A stretch of DNA of 64,000 nucleotides. It comes from Saururus chinensis (lineage: Eukaryota > Streptophyta > Magnoliopsida > Piperales > Saururaceae). Positions 22,451-38,120 of this stretch are shown piece by piece. Numbering within the stretch: position 1 is the stretch's first letter; the number at the start of each line of letters is the position of its first letter. Location of the stretch: assembly GCA_035235625.1 (NCBI GenBank), contig CP141150.1, forward strand, positions 9,486,001 to 9,550,000, written 5' to 3'. The translations under genes and the position numbers were made by a program. The notes beneath the pieces were generated by a model. The model was not told where the DNA came from and ran no database searches. It saw only the letters and a program-made list of their open reading frames with translations.

Positions 22451-25400
22451 TTACCAATCAACTGGAGGGTTTCTACATGATTTACTATTATGCCCACTTT
22501 GTTTACACCTCCCACATTTATATCCTCCTCTACCATCTCTCTCTATAGTTCTACGGTCCATTGTATTCCTAATGCGAACATACCATAGGCAATCGGGTTG
22601 CCTTGTTGCTCTCGAAGGGTATAACACAAAAGGTATATCCATCTCCCAATAATCCCGACCACGAGGAGAATAAAATTCTGCCGAGTACACATTTTTATAA
22701 GTGGAAGATGTGTAAAGCAGTAATACCTATATTGGCTCCCGCCACTTTGCCCACACGGCAATAAGGTGTGAGCAAGGATAAAAATAAACCTGAGGGATGT
22801 TGCATGTACAATCATGCATCGCCACATTTACCAAAACCTTCCGACCACGAATTGACATCACTTCGTACTGACCATTGTTGATCCTATTAACTATATACTC
22901 CCCAATTTTTCATGTTTATTCTCTAATTATCGCTTCCACTATGGGAGTATATGGGGTGACCATGGGAGATGCGACAGAAGATCGTTTGAAGAAAAATTTT
23001 ATGACCCGATAAAAAATAGCTGACACTAAAGCCTGTATGGGTAATCCTTGTGTCCTCTTCGAGACGCTATTTAAACTTTCAGCCATATTTGTAGTCATTA
23101 TGTCAAATCTCCTAAAACCATCGTGAGCAAGAGACCACTGTGCAGGATGCAATTCTCCTCCTAAGATGAGATGTTTTGCCCTATGACTCTCCTGACCAAT
23201 CAAGTCCATTTTAGCGTCAAACTTTTCTACTGTAAGTGCACAAGTTGCTGCCCCAATAAAGTCTATCAGTATATCATTTTTAAACTCCTTAAAATTTGCT
23301 TTTATGTGACAGATACAATAACGATTGTGGTACATAGGCTCGGGAAGAACCTCAGGTATGGCCTTCTGAAGGCCCTTATGTTGATTTGAAATGACAACGA
23401 TGTTCGTCATGCCCATCAATACATGATTCCTCAGTTCTATTAAGAACCATTTCCAATTGTCCCCATCTTCTATTCTGACAAGCCCGAATGATAGAGGAAA
23501 TAACCCATTGTTTCCATCTGTAGCTGTTACAGCTATAAGAGGACCAGGATACCTGTCATACAAGTGAGTGACATCAACACCAATCACAAGAATGCAATGT
23601 CGAAACCCCACTATAGATGACCCAAATGCTCAAAACAACCGTTTAAATCTACTACACATGCCACCATTAGGATGAGGTACTTCATCATCCTCTAAGCAGT
23701 AGTAGGTGCTAAGATTCGCTTCTTCTACTGCCCTGATGTACATTCGAAATAATTTATATGATTCTACCCAATCTCTATAAATAGCCTTGATTGCCATATT
23801 TCTTACTACCCAAACTTTCTTATAAGATATGTTAACATGAAATTTCTCCTTCATTATTTGAATAATATCTCCTGGAGTGAGAGTTAAATCGGCTTGGATA
23901 GTGGGCATTATGACCTTCAAAATAAATGAGGCACTGCATTGCCTATGATCTGTGCTAAGCTAGGCATTCCAACATATGTAGTCACCTCTGTATGTCTTCA
24001 ATTTAAAGTACCCTCCACCCCTTTTTATTGAGCCGCGAACTCTCCAAGGGCAAGTACTATCAATTCACTTCATTGTATATTCTGACAAATTTGTTCGTAC
24101 AACCTTGTATTCGACATGATTTTGAATGAAAAACTTCTGCAAGACTATAATAAATGCTTCTTTATTCTCAAAGATGCGGCCAACATATAACTCATCTTTA
24201 TTTTGTTGGTTTATATCCATTGCAGAATTCACTGCTGCATCTATCTCCTCATTTGTGATGTGTGCATAGAGTGGCTCCACTTCATAGTATGGTGGCTTTT
24301 CATCATCCACATTCATATCATTTGTGGCAATTTCATTGTCTACCGCATCATCCCCCTCATCGTCAACCATTTGTTGAACGTTTTCTTCACCTTTGACCCT
24401 CGACATGATTTTGAATGAAAAACTTCTGCAAGACTATAATAAATGCTTCTTTATTCTCAAAGATGCGGCCAACATATAACTCATCTTTATTTTGTTGGTT
24501 TATATCCATTGCAGAATTAACTGCTGCATCTATCTCCTCATCTGTGATGTGTGCATAGAGTGGCTCCACTTCATAGTATGGTGGCTTTTCATCATCCACA
24601 TTCATATTATTTGTGGCAATTTCATTGTCTACCGCATCATCCCCCTCGTCGTCAACCATTTGTTGAACATTTTCTTCACATTTGACCCCTTCTTTGTTCA
24701 TGTAAGAATCTTCTCTACTTGCTTCGCTAATATTATATTCACCTTCATTAGCCTCATTTCTATCAATATCTTCATTGTGGATATAAGCGCCCCTACATAT
24801 GAACATTACATATGTATTAAATTTTATATGCCTAAAAATATTATATTTATTTATGAATATATATTTTATCTTTGATTAGATGGTCCAACATCAGTAGACC
24901 AACACTTGTGTAGGGGTAATGAATGTCCATCGAACTTTGAGTTCGATACCATGCACCGCCTCAAGATATTTGAAAACTAAATGGCTCGTGTGCATGCGAT
25001 GTGTGTCTTCCATATCACACACAAAATTTAAAATTTAACATCCTAATTTTCATTGATAATTATAAGATTCAAAAAGGATTCACAACTTAATAAACCTTAC
25101 CTCCAATTAGGTCCACTTCCTTCGTAAATAGGGGCAGATGACCTATGACGTTCATTTGAAGCTACTGTCATAGATAAATTTCCTTCTTCTTCATCATCTA
25201 CCGACATTTGTATATGTCTTTCATTGTTCACATTTCTTTCAGAGCTTCTGTGAGAGCTCCTATGTTAAATACGTTACCTTTCACTAGGCACTCGGGCCTC
25301 TTTTTCAAGAAATAAGTCGAAACAAATTATGTGACACGAGAGGTCAAACATAAAACTCATTGATGCAGCATCATTTATACATATTTGTCTCGAATTCAAT

Positions 25401-25530
25401 TCATATGTTGGAATAGCACATTTTATAGTGATTTTTCATCTTCTTCAATCCCACCCAGCCTTGCTAGCTACTTGTATCTCAAATTCATCATATGTACACA
25501 GTTTCTTAATTAATAATCCTTTTGCCATCT
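22451..25530 (-). pseudogene. MULE 2 transposase (MURA-like), inactivated
   Basis: Going 5' to 3': an N-terminal piece GLLIKK..TYDEFEIQVASKAG (about 25530-25440); an acidic segment; a MuDR DNA-binding domain (about 24200-23930); MKEKFHVNISYKK (about 23840); the catalytic domain (23611-22916) with GVDVTHLYDRYPG, GLFPLSFG and HICHIKANF-type elements; and a CCHC knuckle CGRCKQSGHNSKSC (about 22500-22460). Lesions against MULE 1 or the family pattern are CGA to TGA and TGG to TGA near 25445, TGC to TGA at about 24064, a TGA in place of the usual Trp codon at about 23630, and a 289-bp tandem duplication. The second catalytic Asp of the family (SDRHKG-type motif) reads ISNQHKG. It cannot make an active enzyme. 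Confidence 0.85.
24111..24688 (-). repeat. 289-bp tandem duplication inside the MULE 2 transposase
   Basis: 24111-24399 and 24400-24688 are nearly identical with a period of 289. The unit covers the acidic segment and the start of the DNA-binding domain. Since 289 is not a multiple of three, it also shifts the frame. MULE 1 has a single unit. Confidence 0.85.
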
Positions 25531-26529
25531 ATATTCACTTAATTCATAAATAATAGATTAAATTAATATTAGATTAATTAATTATCTCAAAACTAAGAGG
25601 CTAAAATTAGATGAAGCAATTAATATTAGATTAAATAATTATTTCAAAACTAAGAGGCTAAAATTAGATTAAGTAATTAATATTAGATTAAGCAATTGCC
25701 TCATATATCAACAAGCAATAATCATACAATTCTTCACATATTTCTTCTCTTATCCAAAGAAGACAACAAATATTCTTTTACACTTCTTCAAATATTACAT
25801 CTACCCTATTGATAAAAATATTAAACTATTACTAACAATATCTCTATATAATATCAAAACTAAATTTTGAACTAACTAATTTTTTTTTCTCACAATATAA
25901 TGTTGAAAGCAGCTTGTACCCACTAGTAAAGAAATCAAGAGAGTCAAAATAGGCAAACAATTATAGAGAAACAATTGTATAAATGTAAATACTACTTAGC
26001 CCAACAGTAAAAAAATCACAAAAAACAAGCCATGCAGGGAACTAACAAATTGACAAGAAAAAATTTATACGCATAGTAAAAACAACAACTGTGAATATAG
26101 GGGGGCCAAAAATTAGATGTATAACAGCCTAAAGTCCTAAAGTCACAACCCGAAATTAGATGTATAACAATAAATTTTCTATCTATTCAATTGATATTTT
26201 CGTATTTTACAACATAAACTAGAAAGAGGAAGAAGCTATTTCCTGAAATCAATCAACGGCCGAAATTGAAATTAGGGCAAGGTCACCAATAGATTTAGGG
26301 GAATCAAACCTGAAACATGATGGAGGATGGGATCTGGGAAGGCAAATGACACAAGAGGATGGGATCTGGGCGGTGGTGCTCAAGCACGTAGCACGGCAGC
26401 GGGGCGAATCAAGCACAATAGAAAGAAAATGAGCACAACGCGATCTACAGCAAAGAAACGACAGTTAGTTAAGACGACTATGATTTCGTCCTTTAAAAGG
26501 ATAAAATTGTCTTTGGCTCTCAGAATCTA

Positions 26530-26839
26530 ACGGCCGAATTGCCCAAGTGTGGCGATTTCATCATTTAGAAGGACAAAATCGTTTTAAGGTGATTTCGTCT
26601 TTCTAAAGGATGAAATCGGGTTAAGTCTTATAAACCGTTAAACCGATTTTGTCCTTTAAAAGGTTGAAATCAACTTAAGGTGATTTTGTCCTTTTAAATG
26701 ATAAAATCATATAAATTTTAAAAAAAAACCAACAACGCAAGCGCCAGCTGCTAGGCTAGTATCTGCATGGCAAAAAGTAACATTTCCCAAAATAGTCCAA
26801 ATTGGTAAATATTTTTTTTATTATTTAAATAATTTTACC
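26530..26839 (-). repeat. MULE 2 right terminal inverted repeat
   Basis: Inverted match of the left TIR, with modules near 26554, 26590, 26651 and 26682. A further module at about 26481 lies just inside. Confidence 0.8.
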
Positions 26840-26848
26840 TATTTAAAA
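26840..26848. repeat. Probable target-site duplication of MULE 2, right
   Basis: tatttaaaa, 8 of 9 matches with 19640-19648. Confidence 0.6.
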
Positions 26849-27318
26849 TGATCTAAAAATTAATTTAATTTTTAGTTTATTTTAAAAAATAAAATGGAAC
26901 TATTAATATAAGGCAGATAGAATATATGGTAATAATACCTACCTTATGATATGCTCAAGCTCTATTAAACTGAACTTGATGTCCCTAATCAAAATTTGCC
27001 CACGAGCTTGAAGTCTTACTAAGCAGTATGTGGTCCTAACTTCTGAAGCATGGAGTACTTTGCAAATCTGGTTCAACTGTTTGAGGAAGTTCTTGAGAAG
27101 CGATAAGAACGTACAGTGGATCTGATTAGATCAGTGATCAGTGGTACTATGCCATCTATTTAGTACAACTTTCACATGAATATGCATGGATTAGTAGCAT
27201 TTCACTACAGTGCAAGAAATATAATCTTCATCATGCTCTTATACACTTGCCAGTGCCATCATATCACTAAGTACTCTTATCCCATATGAAAATATTGATT
27301 TTATTTAGGCAAAAGTTG
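26849..27318. other. Intergenic, nothing recognised
   Basis: AT-rich DNA; a MITE-like ttttagtttattttaaaaaataaaatggaac tract lies directly beside MULE 2. Confidence 0.35.
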
Positions 27319-27482
27319 AGGTGATCTTCTACTCACGTGCGGCTGAGCCCAAGTTCTATGAGCCGTTTGATTTAGATCCAACGGCCAACGTTACTCAAGG
27401 CTAATACGCCCGTTGAGTAACATGGATCCAACGGCCCACTGAACTTAGGCTCACACAGTTGTGCATGAGCCCATGCTCACCT
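27319..27482. mobile_element. Foldback MITE, about 164 bp
   Basis: The two halves are inverted repeats. aggtga, ggctgagcccaagttc, gatccaacgg and gttactcaa on the left reappear in reverse on the right as gttgagtaac, gatccaacggcc, gaacttaggctcac and tcacct. The centre is at about 27400. No target duplication is certain. Confidence 0.6.
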
Positions 27483-27689
27483 TAATGGCCCTCTTTTATT
27501 TAACTATAAGATGCAATTGATCCAAGTAAAAGATGCTTGTATATGAATTAGACTAAATCCCTATTAAGAAGAATGGTTCAAAATAGACCTTAGATCTAAT
27601 TAACACACAGTGTGTGCACTTCTTCAATATTATTTATTAAAATAGACTTGAATACATGTGACATAAAATAACTTAATTAATTATCTTGT

Positions 27690-28460
27690 CCCCTTTCTTT
27701 TTTCACTTAAAGTCTATTTTTTTACTAAATTGCCTCCCCTTTGCCTTGCCCTTCCCCTCCATCCTCCTTTGTCTCATTTTCGTTCACCTGTGTCTTCTCT
27801 TCCCCTTGGCTCATTCCCCGCTTTCAAAACCCAGTAGGATTGACTTAAACATTGGGTCATTTAAAAATCTTTTTTTATAAGTTTTAATATTAAAAAAATC
27901 ATAAACATCTTCTGGTACTTAAATAGAAGAATAAGTTTTATTTTTATTTTATTACAAACTCTCAACTGTCACATTGCCAAATCGACTTTTAAGTTATCAA
28001 AGTGGGTTAAAAGCTATCAACTATCAATTGTCAAACTGCCACTACGAGTTTTTCCAAAATACAGAAGAAGGTGCTTGTGGGCTCTTAGAGAAAGAGAAGC
28101 CCTTCTAACGTGCAAAGATAACTCACAATTGACAATTTAACCGTTGATAGCTTTAAACCTACTTTGAAAGTTGAGGTTTGGCGACTTGACAAATGAGAGC
28201 TCATAATTAAGTAAAAATAAAACTTTTATTTTTTTTAAGTAGTTAAAGGTATTTATGAGTTCATTTTTTAATATTAAAGTTTATAAAGAAAAAATAAATA
28301 ATTTTTTAAATGACTTATTTGTGGTTAATCTTGTTGGATCATGAGAAGGAGGTGGAGGAAGGGGAGGATGAGAAAAAGAAAGAGGAGGGGAGCAAGAGAC
28401 AGAGCAGAAGATAGAGAAGGTGGAAGAGGGGATGGGGAGGAGATAAAGCAAAGGAGGAGA
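27690..28460. repeat. Large imperfect inverted repeat (foldback element candidate)
   Basis: A pyrimidine-rich left arm (about 27690-27860, ccttgcccttcccctccatc type) and a purine-rich right arm (about 28330-28480) are roughly complementary. Between them ttttataagttttaatatta and gttatcaaagtgggttaaaagctatcaac on the left pair with taatattaaagtttataaag and gttgatagctttaaacctac on the right. The loop lies at about 28045-28125. Each arm is about 370 bp. Confidence 0.6.
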
Positions 28461-30240
28461 TGTGTTCTATATGTTTGGGTGTGGAATGGTTTTAGAAACA
28501 AAAGTAAAATTCAATTGATTCAACATAGAATAAGAATTAAGGTTAATTGGTAATGAAAATTTTTTAAATAAATTTGGATGACACTTTAAACCTATTTCTA
28601 AAATCTTTAAACTACATAACTCTTTTTCCCAAATTCGGATATCCACATTCTTGGTAATTTGTACGTACTCGTATTAACGAGCCCTATTAAACAAGACCCC
28701 ATGTGAGTATGTTATATCTTAAACTTTTCAACAAGACCCCATGTGAGTATGTTATATCTTAAACTTTTCAACGGGGCCTACGCATATAGCACATTTTTCA
28801 AGGCTTGAAACGAAAAAGTAATAGTTAGAAGATGATAAGAAACCAAGATTCTAAAACAAGAGGTTGGGAGCCGGAATCACTTCGTGAGGTGTTTGGTGAT
28901 TTCATCGGAATCAAGTCCAAATCTTCCTTTCAATGGAATTTTTAATTCAATACTACTTTCATATCTAACTACAATTTCATTTATTCAATATGAAATTGTG
29001 GTAAAATCCTTAGAATATGAGAGAAATTTCACACCCAAATGGCATTGTCTTGTTTTGTTTTTTTAGTTAACTGTACTTCAATGTATATAGGAAGATGAGA
29101 GTTAAAGTCCGATGGACTTCACATAATATAAAAGCTGATGAATCTAACACCACTTCATATAGTTCAGAAGTGCATTCCCTACTCTTCTAATGACTTCGGT
29201 TCCAATTCATGACCATGACAACGGGGGTCTAAAATTCTAGCACTTTCGGCTATAATATTGCATTTTAAAAATAGACACGTCTAGCTTGACCGGTCTCCAT
29301 GACTAATCCACAGTGGGCAATGAACATGGTGCAGGATAATATGGTTTTGAGCCCATATTAACATTGTTGGGTAAAGTGAGTTTGGCCTACTTAAACCTAA
29401 ATTCATGAGAAAGTGAATTAAGTTGGGATGTTAGCATCACCAACCAGCATGGTTTGCACGGTCGGGTTGGTCAAAAAAGAAAAAACTTTTTTTTGGATAA
29501 ATTCTTTTTAAATTTTAATGTCTTTCATATCCTTTCTGAATTGGATTAAGATGAACCTTTGATAAGTCAAAGGATTTTATCATGATAGTATTTCCAAAAA
29601 AGTCTTTTTGTTATGTGTGTATGTGTCTCATTGGGCTCTGTTTACATCCATTCGGAGCAGTTTGTGCTATGTATATGGTGTCTCCTTAGAGCTTAGTCGC
29701 ATCCTTTCAAAGTCTATTTAAATAGATCTTTTACATGCACTCAGAGAGGATTTACTTCGCATAAGTTCAGCCAAAGTCCAGAGAGTATGTACAAATAGAG
29801 TTTTTTTTATCATAAGTTGCTATAAGAGTATTTCCTTTAGTAACATTAGATTGTTTCATTTTAGGAGATAAACGTCCATCTGTCCCAAAACACCTAAGGG
29901 GAGGATGAATATGTCTTGCTAAGATATAATGCGCAAAGGACTACTTAAGGGAATTGTGCTATTCAAAAGAGAAACAAGCTTCTAACACATGGTACATAAG
30001 AAGGTTATGATTCCTGTGTGCAAATACCCTCTTATGTACTTATTTTTAAAGCCCTATGCGAAGAGTCACAGGAAAAGATTTTTTTTTTAATATCCAATTT
30101 CCAAGAAAGGTGTTATGCTCTCCAAGACTTCTATTTGAAGCGTTTATTCCCCACACAATCATATCATTTTCTCTCATCAACAACTCACCAGCAAGTACTT
30201 TGATGACTCCATGTCGGCTGCAATGTCATGAATAAACTAC
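28460..30240. other. Intergenic region
   Basis: No gene recognised. A 40-bp exact tandem duplication lies at 28691-28770 (acaagaccccatgtgagtat unit). Confidence 0.4.
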
Positions 30241-30294
30241 ACCATGAGCCACACCTACCCATGAACATCAGTACTTACAACTAGAGGACAGTGC

Positions 30295-30525
30295 TTGGTC
30301 ATTATGTTAGCTTCAACATTCATCTCTCCCACATCAGACAAGCCCAACTGTCAGTCAAGTACTGGGCAAGGTGCTGAAATCCCTCAAGGCCCTATGATGA
30401 AGCAACAAAAACAATCAGTTCTTACAGCTGAAGGCAACATTCCAACCAAAAGACTTTCTCAAAAGGAAGCTGGTGTAAATGATTTGGGGCACATGGTTTT
30501 CCTGATAAACTGCCTCTTCCTATAA
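30295..30525 (+). pseudogene. Possible fragment of an unidentified protein-coding gene
   Basis: An open frame with GAEIPQGPMMKQQKQS and GNIPTKRLSQKEAG stretches has a protein-like composition unlike the surrounding AT-rich frames. It lacks a convincing start (TTG) and I do not recognise the family. It could equally be chance. Confidence 0.25.
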
Positions 30526-30691
30526 AATAAGCTAGTTTTTAAGTAATTAAGAACTAAACCCAAGGATGAGCGCATATATCCATGTGCAATTCACTTCCCT
30601 TATAAAATCTACAGGAGCAAGATGTGCAGAGGGTTCAATGAGCGTTCATAGTTCAAGTGAAAGAAGTGCATGAGCCTAATAGAAGCAATCT

Positions 30692-30925
30692 ATGAGGCTT
30701 TTACAGCGATTCCGGAAGATTATCATGCGCTTGATCTTCTTGCTGCCGGGGAGCGCTTCAACGGTGCCTCGACAAGCAGCCGGCGATCTTCTAGACCCGC
30801 CAAAGACGTCCTGCAGTTCATACCACTATTCGCCGAATTCACATTATGCTGAGGCTGTTGCAGATTGCATTGAGTTCCTCAATAGGTCCTCGGAGCACAC
30901 AGCAGCATCTGAGGCACTGGTGTAG
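30692..30925 (+). CDS. Small plant-specific protein, paralogue of the gene at 16699
   Basis: A 77-aa single-exon frame starts MRLLQRFRKIIMRLIFLL and contains SHYAEAVADCIEFLNRSS at about residues 49-66. The 138-aa protein at 16699-17115 has RFREAVFRLIML and SHYGEAMADCIDFIKKSS in the same order, so the two are related, this one being shorter at both ends. A TATA-like ttataaaatc about 90 bases upstream supports a real promoter. No domain of known function is visible; the first block might form an amphipathic helix (inference). Confidence 0.7.
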   Translation: MRLLQRFRKIIMRLIFLLPGSASTVPRQAAGDLLDPPKTSCSSYHYSPNSHYAEAVADCIEFLNRSSEHTAASEALV

Positions 30926-30929
30926 TCTT

Positions 30930-33900
30930 TATATTATTTTGCCTTATGAATAGCTCATGTATCCTGATGGCCGGGTTTACTTGTGTCTTTCTCTTTATTT
31001 TGTGTTGAATTTACTAGCCGGGGAGTGTTGTGTTGAAATACTGGAACTTTCACAATATTGCTGGTGATTTACCTTATAAGGTCCAAAGATAAACGAAGTA
31101 TGGTGCAGGAAACTGGCAAAGGTTAATTATGTTGTGCACTTGTTGCACGTCAGTGGTAACTATTGTGGTGATATCAGCATTATCATGAAGCTACATGACT
31201 ATTATCAGTAAGCACAATGGACAAGTAGTCTTTCTAAGTAAACGGTTGATTTATGGGGTGTACTTAGACCGTTCATTCTATATATCAAGGCTCCCCGAAC
31301 CTTTGTAAGCATCCATTAAAGCTTAGCAGGTGGATGTAATTATGGTGAGGATAATTATGCCCGAAAACACAAGCCATTCCTAGGATTGGAACTAAGGCTC
31401 TGGGCTTTCATATTATATGAAATAACCAATGTTTCCTATTTAGTAAAAAGTTATTATCATACTCTTTTTATCCTATTTTAATAGCTCAATTTGATAAAAG
31501 GTTTGTTTCATATTAATACTTTCATTTAGTTCAATTTAATACTTAAAAATGAGTATCATAAGCGTTTTTTTTCTTCTCTTAAAAATAAGTTTTACCGTTT
31601 AATAAAAATTATTAATTTTTAAATATAATTATTGATATAGGACGAAAGGAGTCTTATGTAGATACAACTTTGGGGAGGATAATTGTTCTGGGAAACAAGA
31701 GTGACTCGTAGAATTGGGATCCAAGACAATAAAGAAAATGTGCTCGTGAACATAAATGAGAGAAAATCCTCCTCCGCATTTGAACCCAAACCCTTAATTT
31801 TGATTACATGTAAAATAACCAATGTGTCCTAATAGCTTACATATTTGTAAAATTCATTCAAAACTCTTGTGTGAGAGTTTTGGTAAACATTTGTATTGTG
31901 AAAATATCACTATCTTAAAATAAACTACACATATAAGCCCAACTCAAGTCTCTTTATGTTTGTCAAATAAGTTCAAGCCTCGTATAATGCGAACCGAGCC
32001 TGCACGAGTTAGCTTGGGCAGGAGTTCGAGATCGTAAAGTCAAGCTGAGCCTCAACTCTCAAGCCGAGTTGAGCTAGTTTAGGTCATCAGGTGTCACCTT
32101 CCGTGTGTGGAGATCATATCACCACAAGGGTTGAAGGTAATGGGCCCACAAATATGTTTGTGATGAGGACATAATGGGCTGCCAATGGGCCCACAAAAAT
32201 TGAGGCCCCTTTCCATGATCCTGCCAGCAGGTTGTCAATGTGTTATTGGGTGGAGTGGGCCAAGCAATTAAAAGCTCATCAACAGTATTCATATAAAGCA
32301 AGTAGGCCCTGTAACAAAATGGCCCAACCACATCCTTGCGTTCTGGATAACTCCATCCACCCAACTTCCAAAATGAGCCCAACCCACCACCAACCCAAGG
32401 GCCCACTACTTTATCAACACATATGCTTAATTAACATGGTCTAGCATAATTGCATTATTAATCCTTAGTTAACTCTAACCACACATTTCCCTTGTTTTTC
32501 AGGCTGTTTAATTGTAAAGACATCTTAAGTGGTGTGTTAGTGGGTCAATTAACCTAGGATGAAGCTCTCATCCTACCTAGATCGGTTGGACTATTACATC
32601 AACCTGATTACAATAGCTGTTAATCAAAATTCATGGCAAATGCACTTGTGGTTTGTCCGTATAATAAGTAGGCATACAATCAAAACCCCATGTCCTGTAA
32701 GTATTACCAACCGTACAATTGAAATCGTGTGGCCCACATGCATCTGGTACACGTGTGTGGGCGTGCTCCAGCCGCATATAAAGAGGACTCCACTTAAAAT
32801 GTGTTTATCCCCTAATCTTTTGACGTATCTTCGGTAGACAATAAAGTTCCAAGTGATTCTTAATGTAAGTACTGATGTATCAACGAGCAGCAAGTAACTG
32901 CAAGAATGATAAATTTTACCTACATTATACTACCCTATTCAGATTTCAAAAAGATGGTAATCTTCAATTAATCGGTTAATTATCACAAGTCATAACCATT
33001 TTGCATAGGCTAATAAAGATACCTCAAGTTCATCCATATGATTGTCTCTGCACATTATCACTTAACCTAAAAAATAGTCTAGTGAAATGTACGCCATATT
33101 TTCCTGCCGCCTACAACGAGAATTAGGTGTGATAAAAAAAATTAATACAATGAACTTTGCGTAGGAAACGCATGAAAATCTTTTATCCATAACATTGATA
33201 GTGCATAAGCTAGCATACGTTAACACTAAGTAGTACTGGTGCTAATGTATCCCTTAAATTAGGCTCATTGTCAAAGAGGAGTATGAAAAACTCCTCAGTG
33301 ATCTGCCTATTCATCATATCCTCCCCGTGATTGGTAGGCAAGCAAGTGCAATAGCGAGTATGACAGGTAGGGGTTATTTTTCAAAACTTTTACCATTGTT
33401 AACCATGGTGAACCAGTTGGTGCTTTTAGATCGTCAAACTCACTTGGGTTTGAATGAGATTAGAGAAAGAAAAATGACCTAAAGCTGCTTTAAAACTTTA
33501 ATCCTCCTAAAAACTTGTTGAGAAATAAAGCAATTTTAAAATTGATACTACATTTTACCGTGCTAATGGAATACGTTGTTAAAGCCACTTTGATGCTCTA
33601 AAGCGCATCTAAAAAGCACATTAATGTGATAGAATATATGGGCACTTCTACACTCAAGCATTTTGGTAGCTACACCACGTGTTGGACTTATGAATGTCAC
33701 TTGGGTCTGGGGGTAAAACTCAAGTTGTCCCAACTCTAATGAGTCATGGTTAAATTTCTAAATCCAACCTAAATAATTATTTAGGTCATATTCAAGTGTT
33801 AGGCAATCCAACCTAACCTAATTTAATTGAAGTTATAAATATAAAGTCTTATATTTTAATAATAATTTTTAATATTATTTAATCATAAAAATTAAAATTA

Positions 33901-34200
33901 AAATTAAATAAATATTTAAAATCTTATATTTTATACGATCAAATATAAAAATAATTATTTTATATCAGTCAAATCTAAGTTGGGTACATGCTACCATTTA
34001 TTAAAAAAGTATCAGAGTTTGGGTTAAGGTAAAATGGACTCAAACTCAACCCTTAGTTGGGGCCCACTAGTTATATACTGGGAAGTGTTTTTAATGTTTC
34101 AACGGGCATTAATCTGCATTACCTTGTGCACTAATAATCTCAAATATTAAAAGCACTTTGCGTTCTTTATGGTTTATTATCTGCATGGCACACTCTTCCC
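30930..34200. other. Intergenic region
   Basis: AT-rich DNA without a supportable gene. It contains a MITE-like element at about 31462-31654 related to one at 51173-51379. The segment 33820-33990 is extremely AT-rich. Confidence 0.4.
31462..31654. mobile_element. Degenerate MITE, about 190 bp
   Basis: Left tactctttttatcctatttt and right ataggacgaaaggagt are imperfectly inverted. The interior (cttttaaaaataagttttac, aataaaaattatta) matches the element at 51173-51379. Borders are approximate. Confidence 0.4.
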
Positions 34201-34538
34201 TGACGGACCCTTCTGAACGACCCGTTTCCGTTTACATCAGCCCGTCCGGTCTCCCTCGGGCCATCCGCCACCTGCCTTGGAAGCTAGCTTAACGAACTTT
34301 TAACCGCAATATTTAAACCATCTCAATAATCCCACTCCACTAAATTGTTTGCCAGGAGCCCAGCTTTCAATAACCAGTCACAACCAGCGATCGAACGGCC
34401 AATTTTCTAAAAATTTTCCCTCGAGATAAAAGATGCGTATTGGCCTAACAAGGATCCATTCTGGCTGCTACTTGGCAGGTTGGCCACTGCCAGCCAGTCT
34501 CAGCTTCCCCACCGGCAAGAGGCGTCGATCCCGACGAA

Positions 34539-38120
<3,582 letters not shown>

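Larger units (their letters stand above)
19649..26839 (-). mobile_element. MULE 2: 7191-bp Mutator-like element carrying transposase and plant mobile domain
   Basis: The left end agaaaaattatttaaataat and the reverse of the right end, ggtaaaattatttaaataat, are inverted repeats closely like those of MULE 1. Both TIRs continue through a ggactatttt.ggaaat stretch, a gccagc-rich stretch and palindromic modules (about 19757-19925 and 26480-26710). On the minus strand, starting inside the right TIR, the order is transposase N-terminus (about 25530), DNA-binding domain, catalytic domain, zinc knuckle (22451), then a PMD coding region (22380-20150). Multiple nonsense codons and a tandem duplication show that it no longer encodes an active transposase. 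It represents the fuller structure from which MULE 1 was deleted. Confidence 0.9.

Noticed and set aside
28341..28553. 70-aa Arg/Gly/Glu-rich ORF
   Set aside because: Purine-rich arm of an inverted repeat; no start context or homology.
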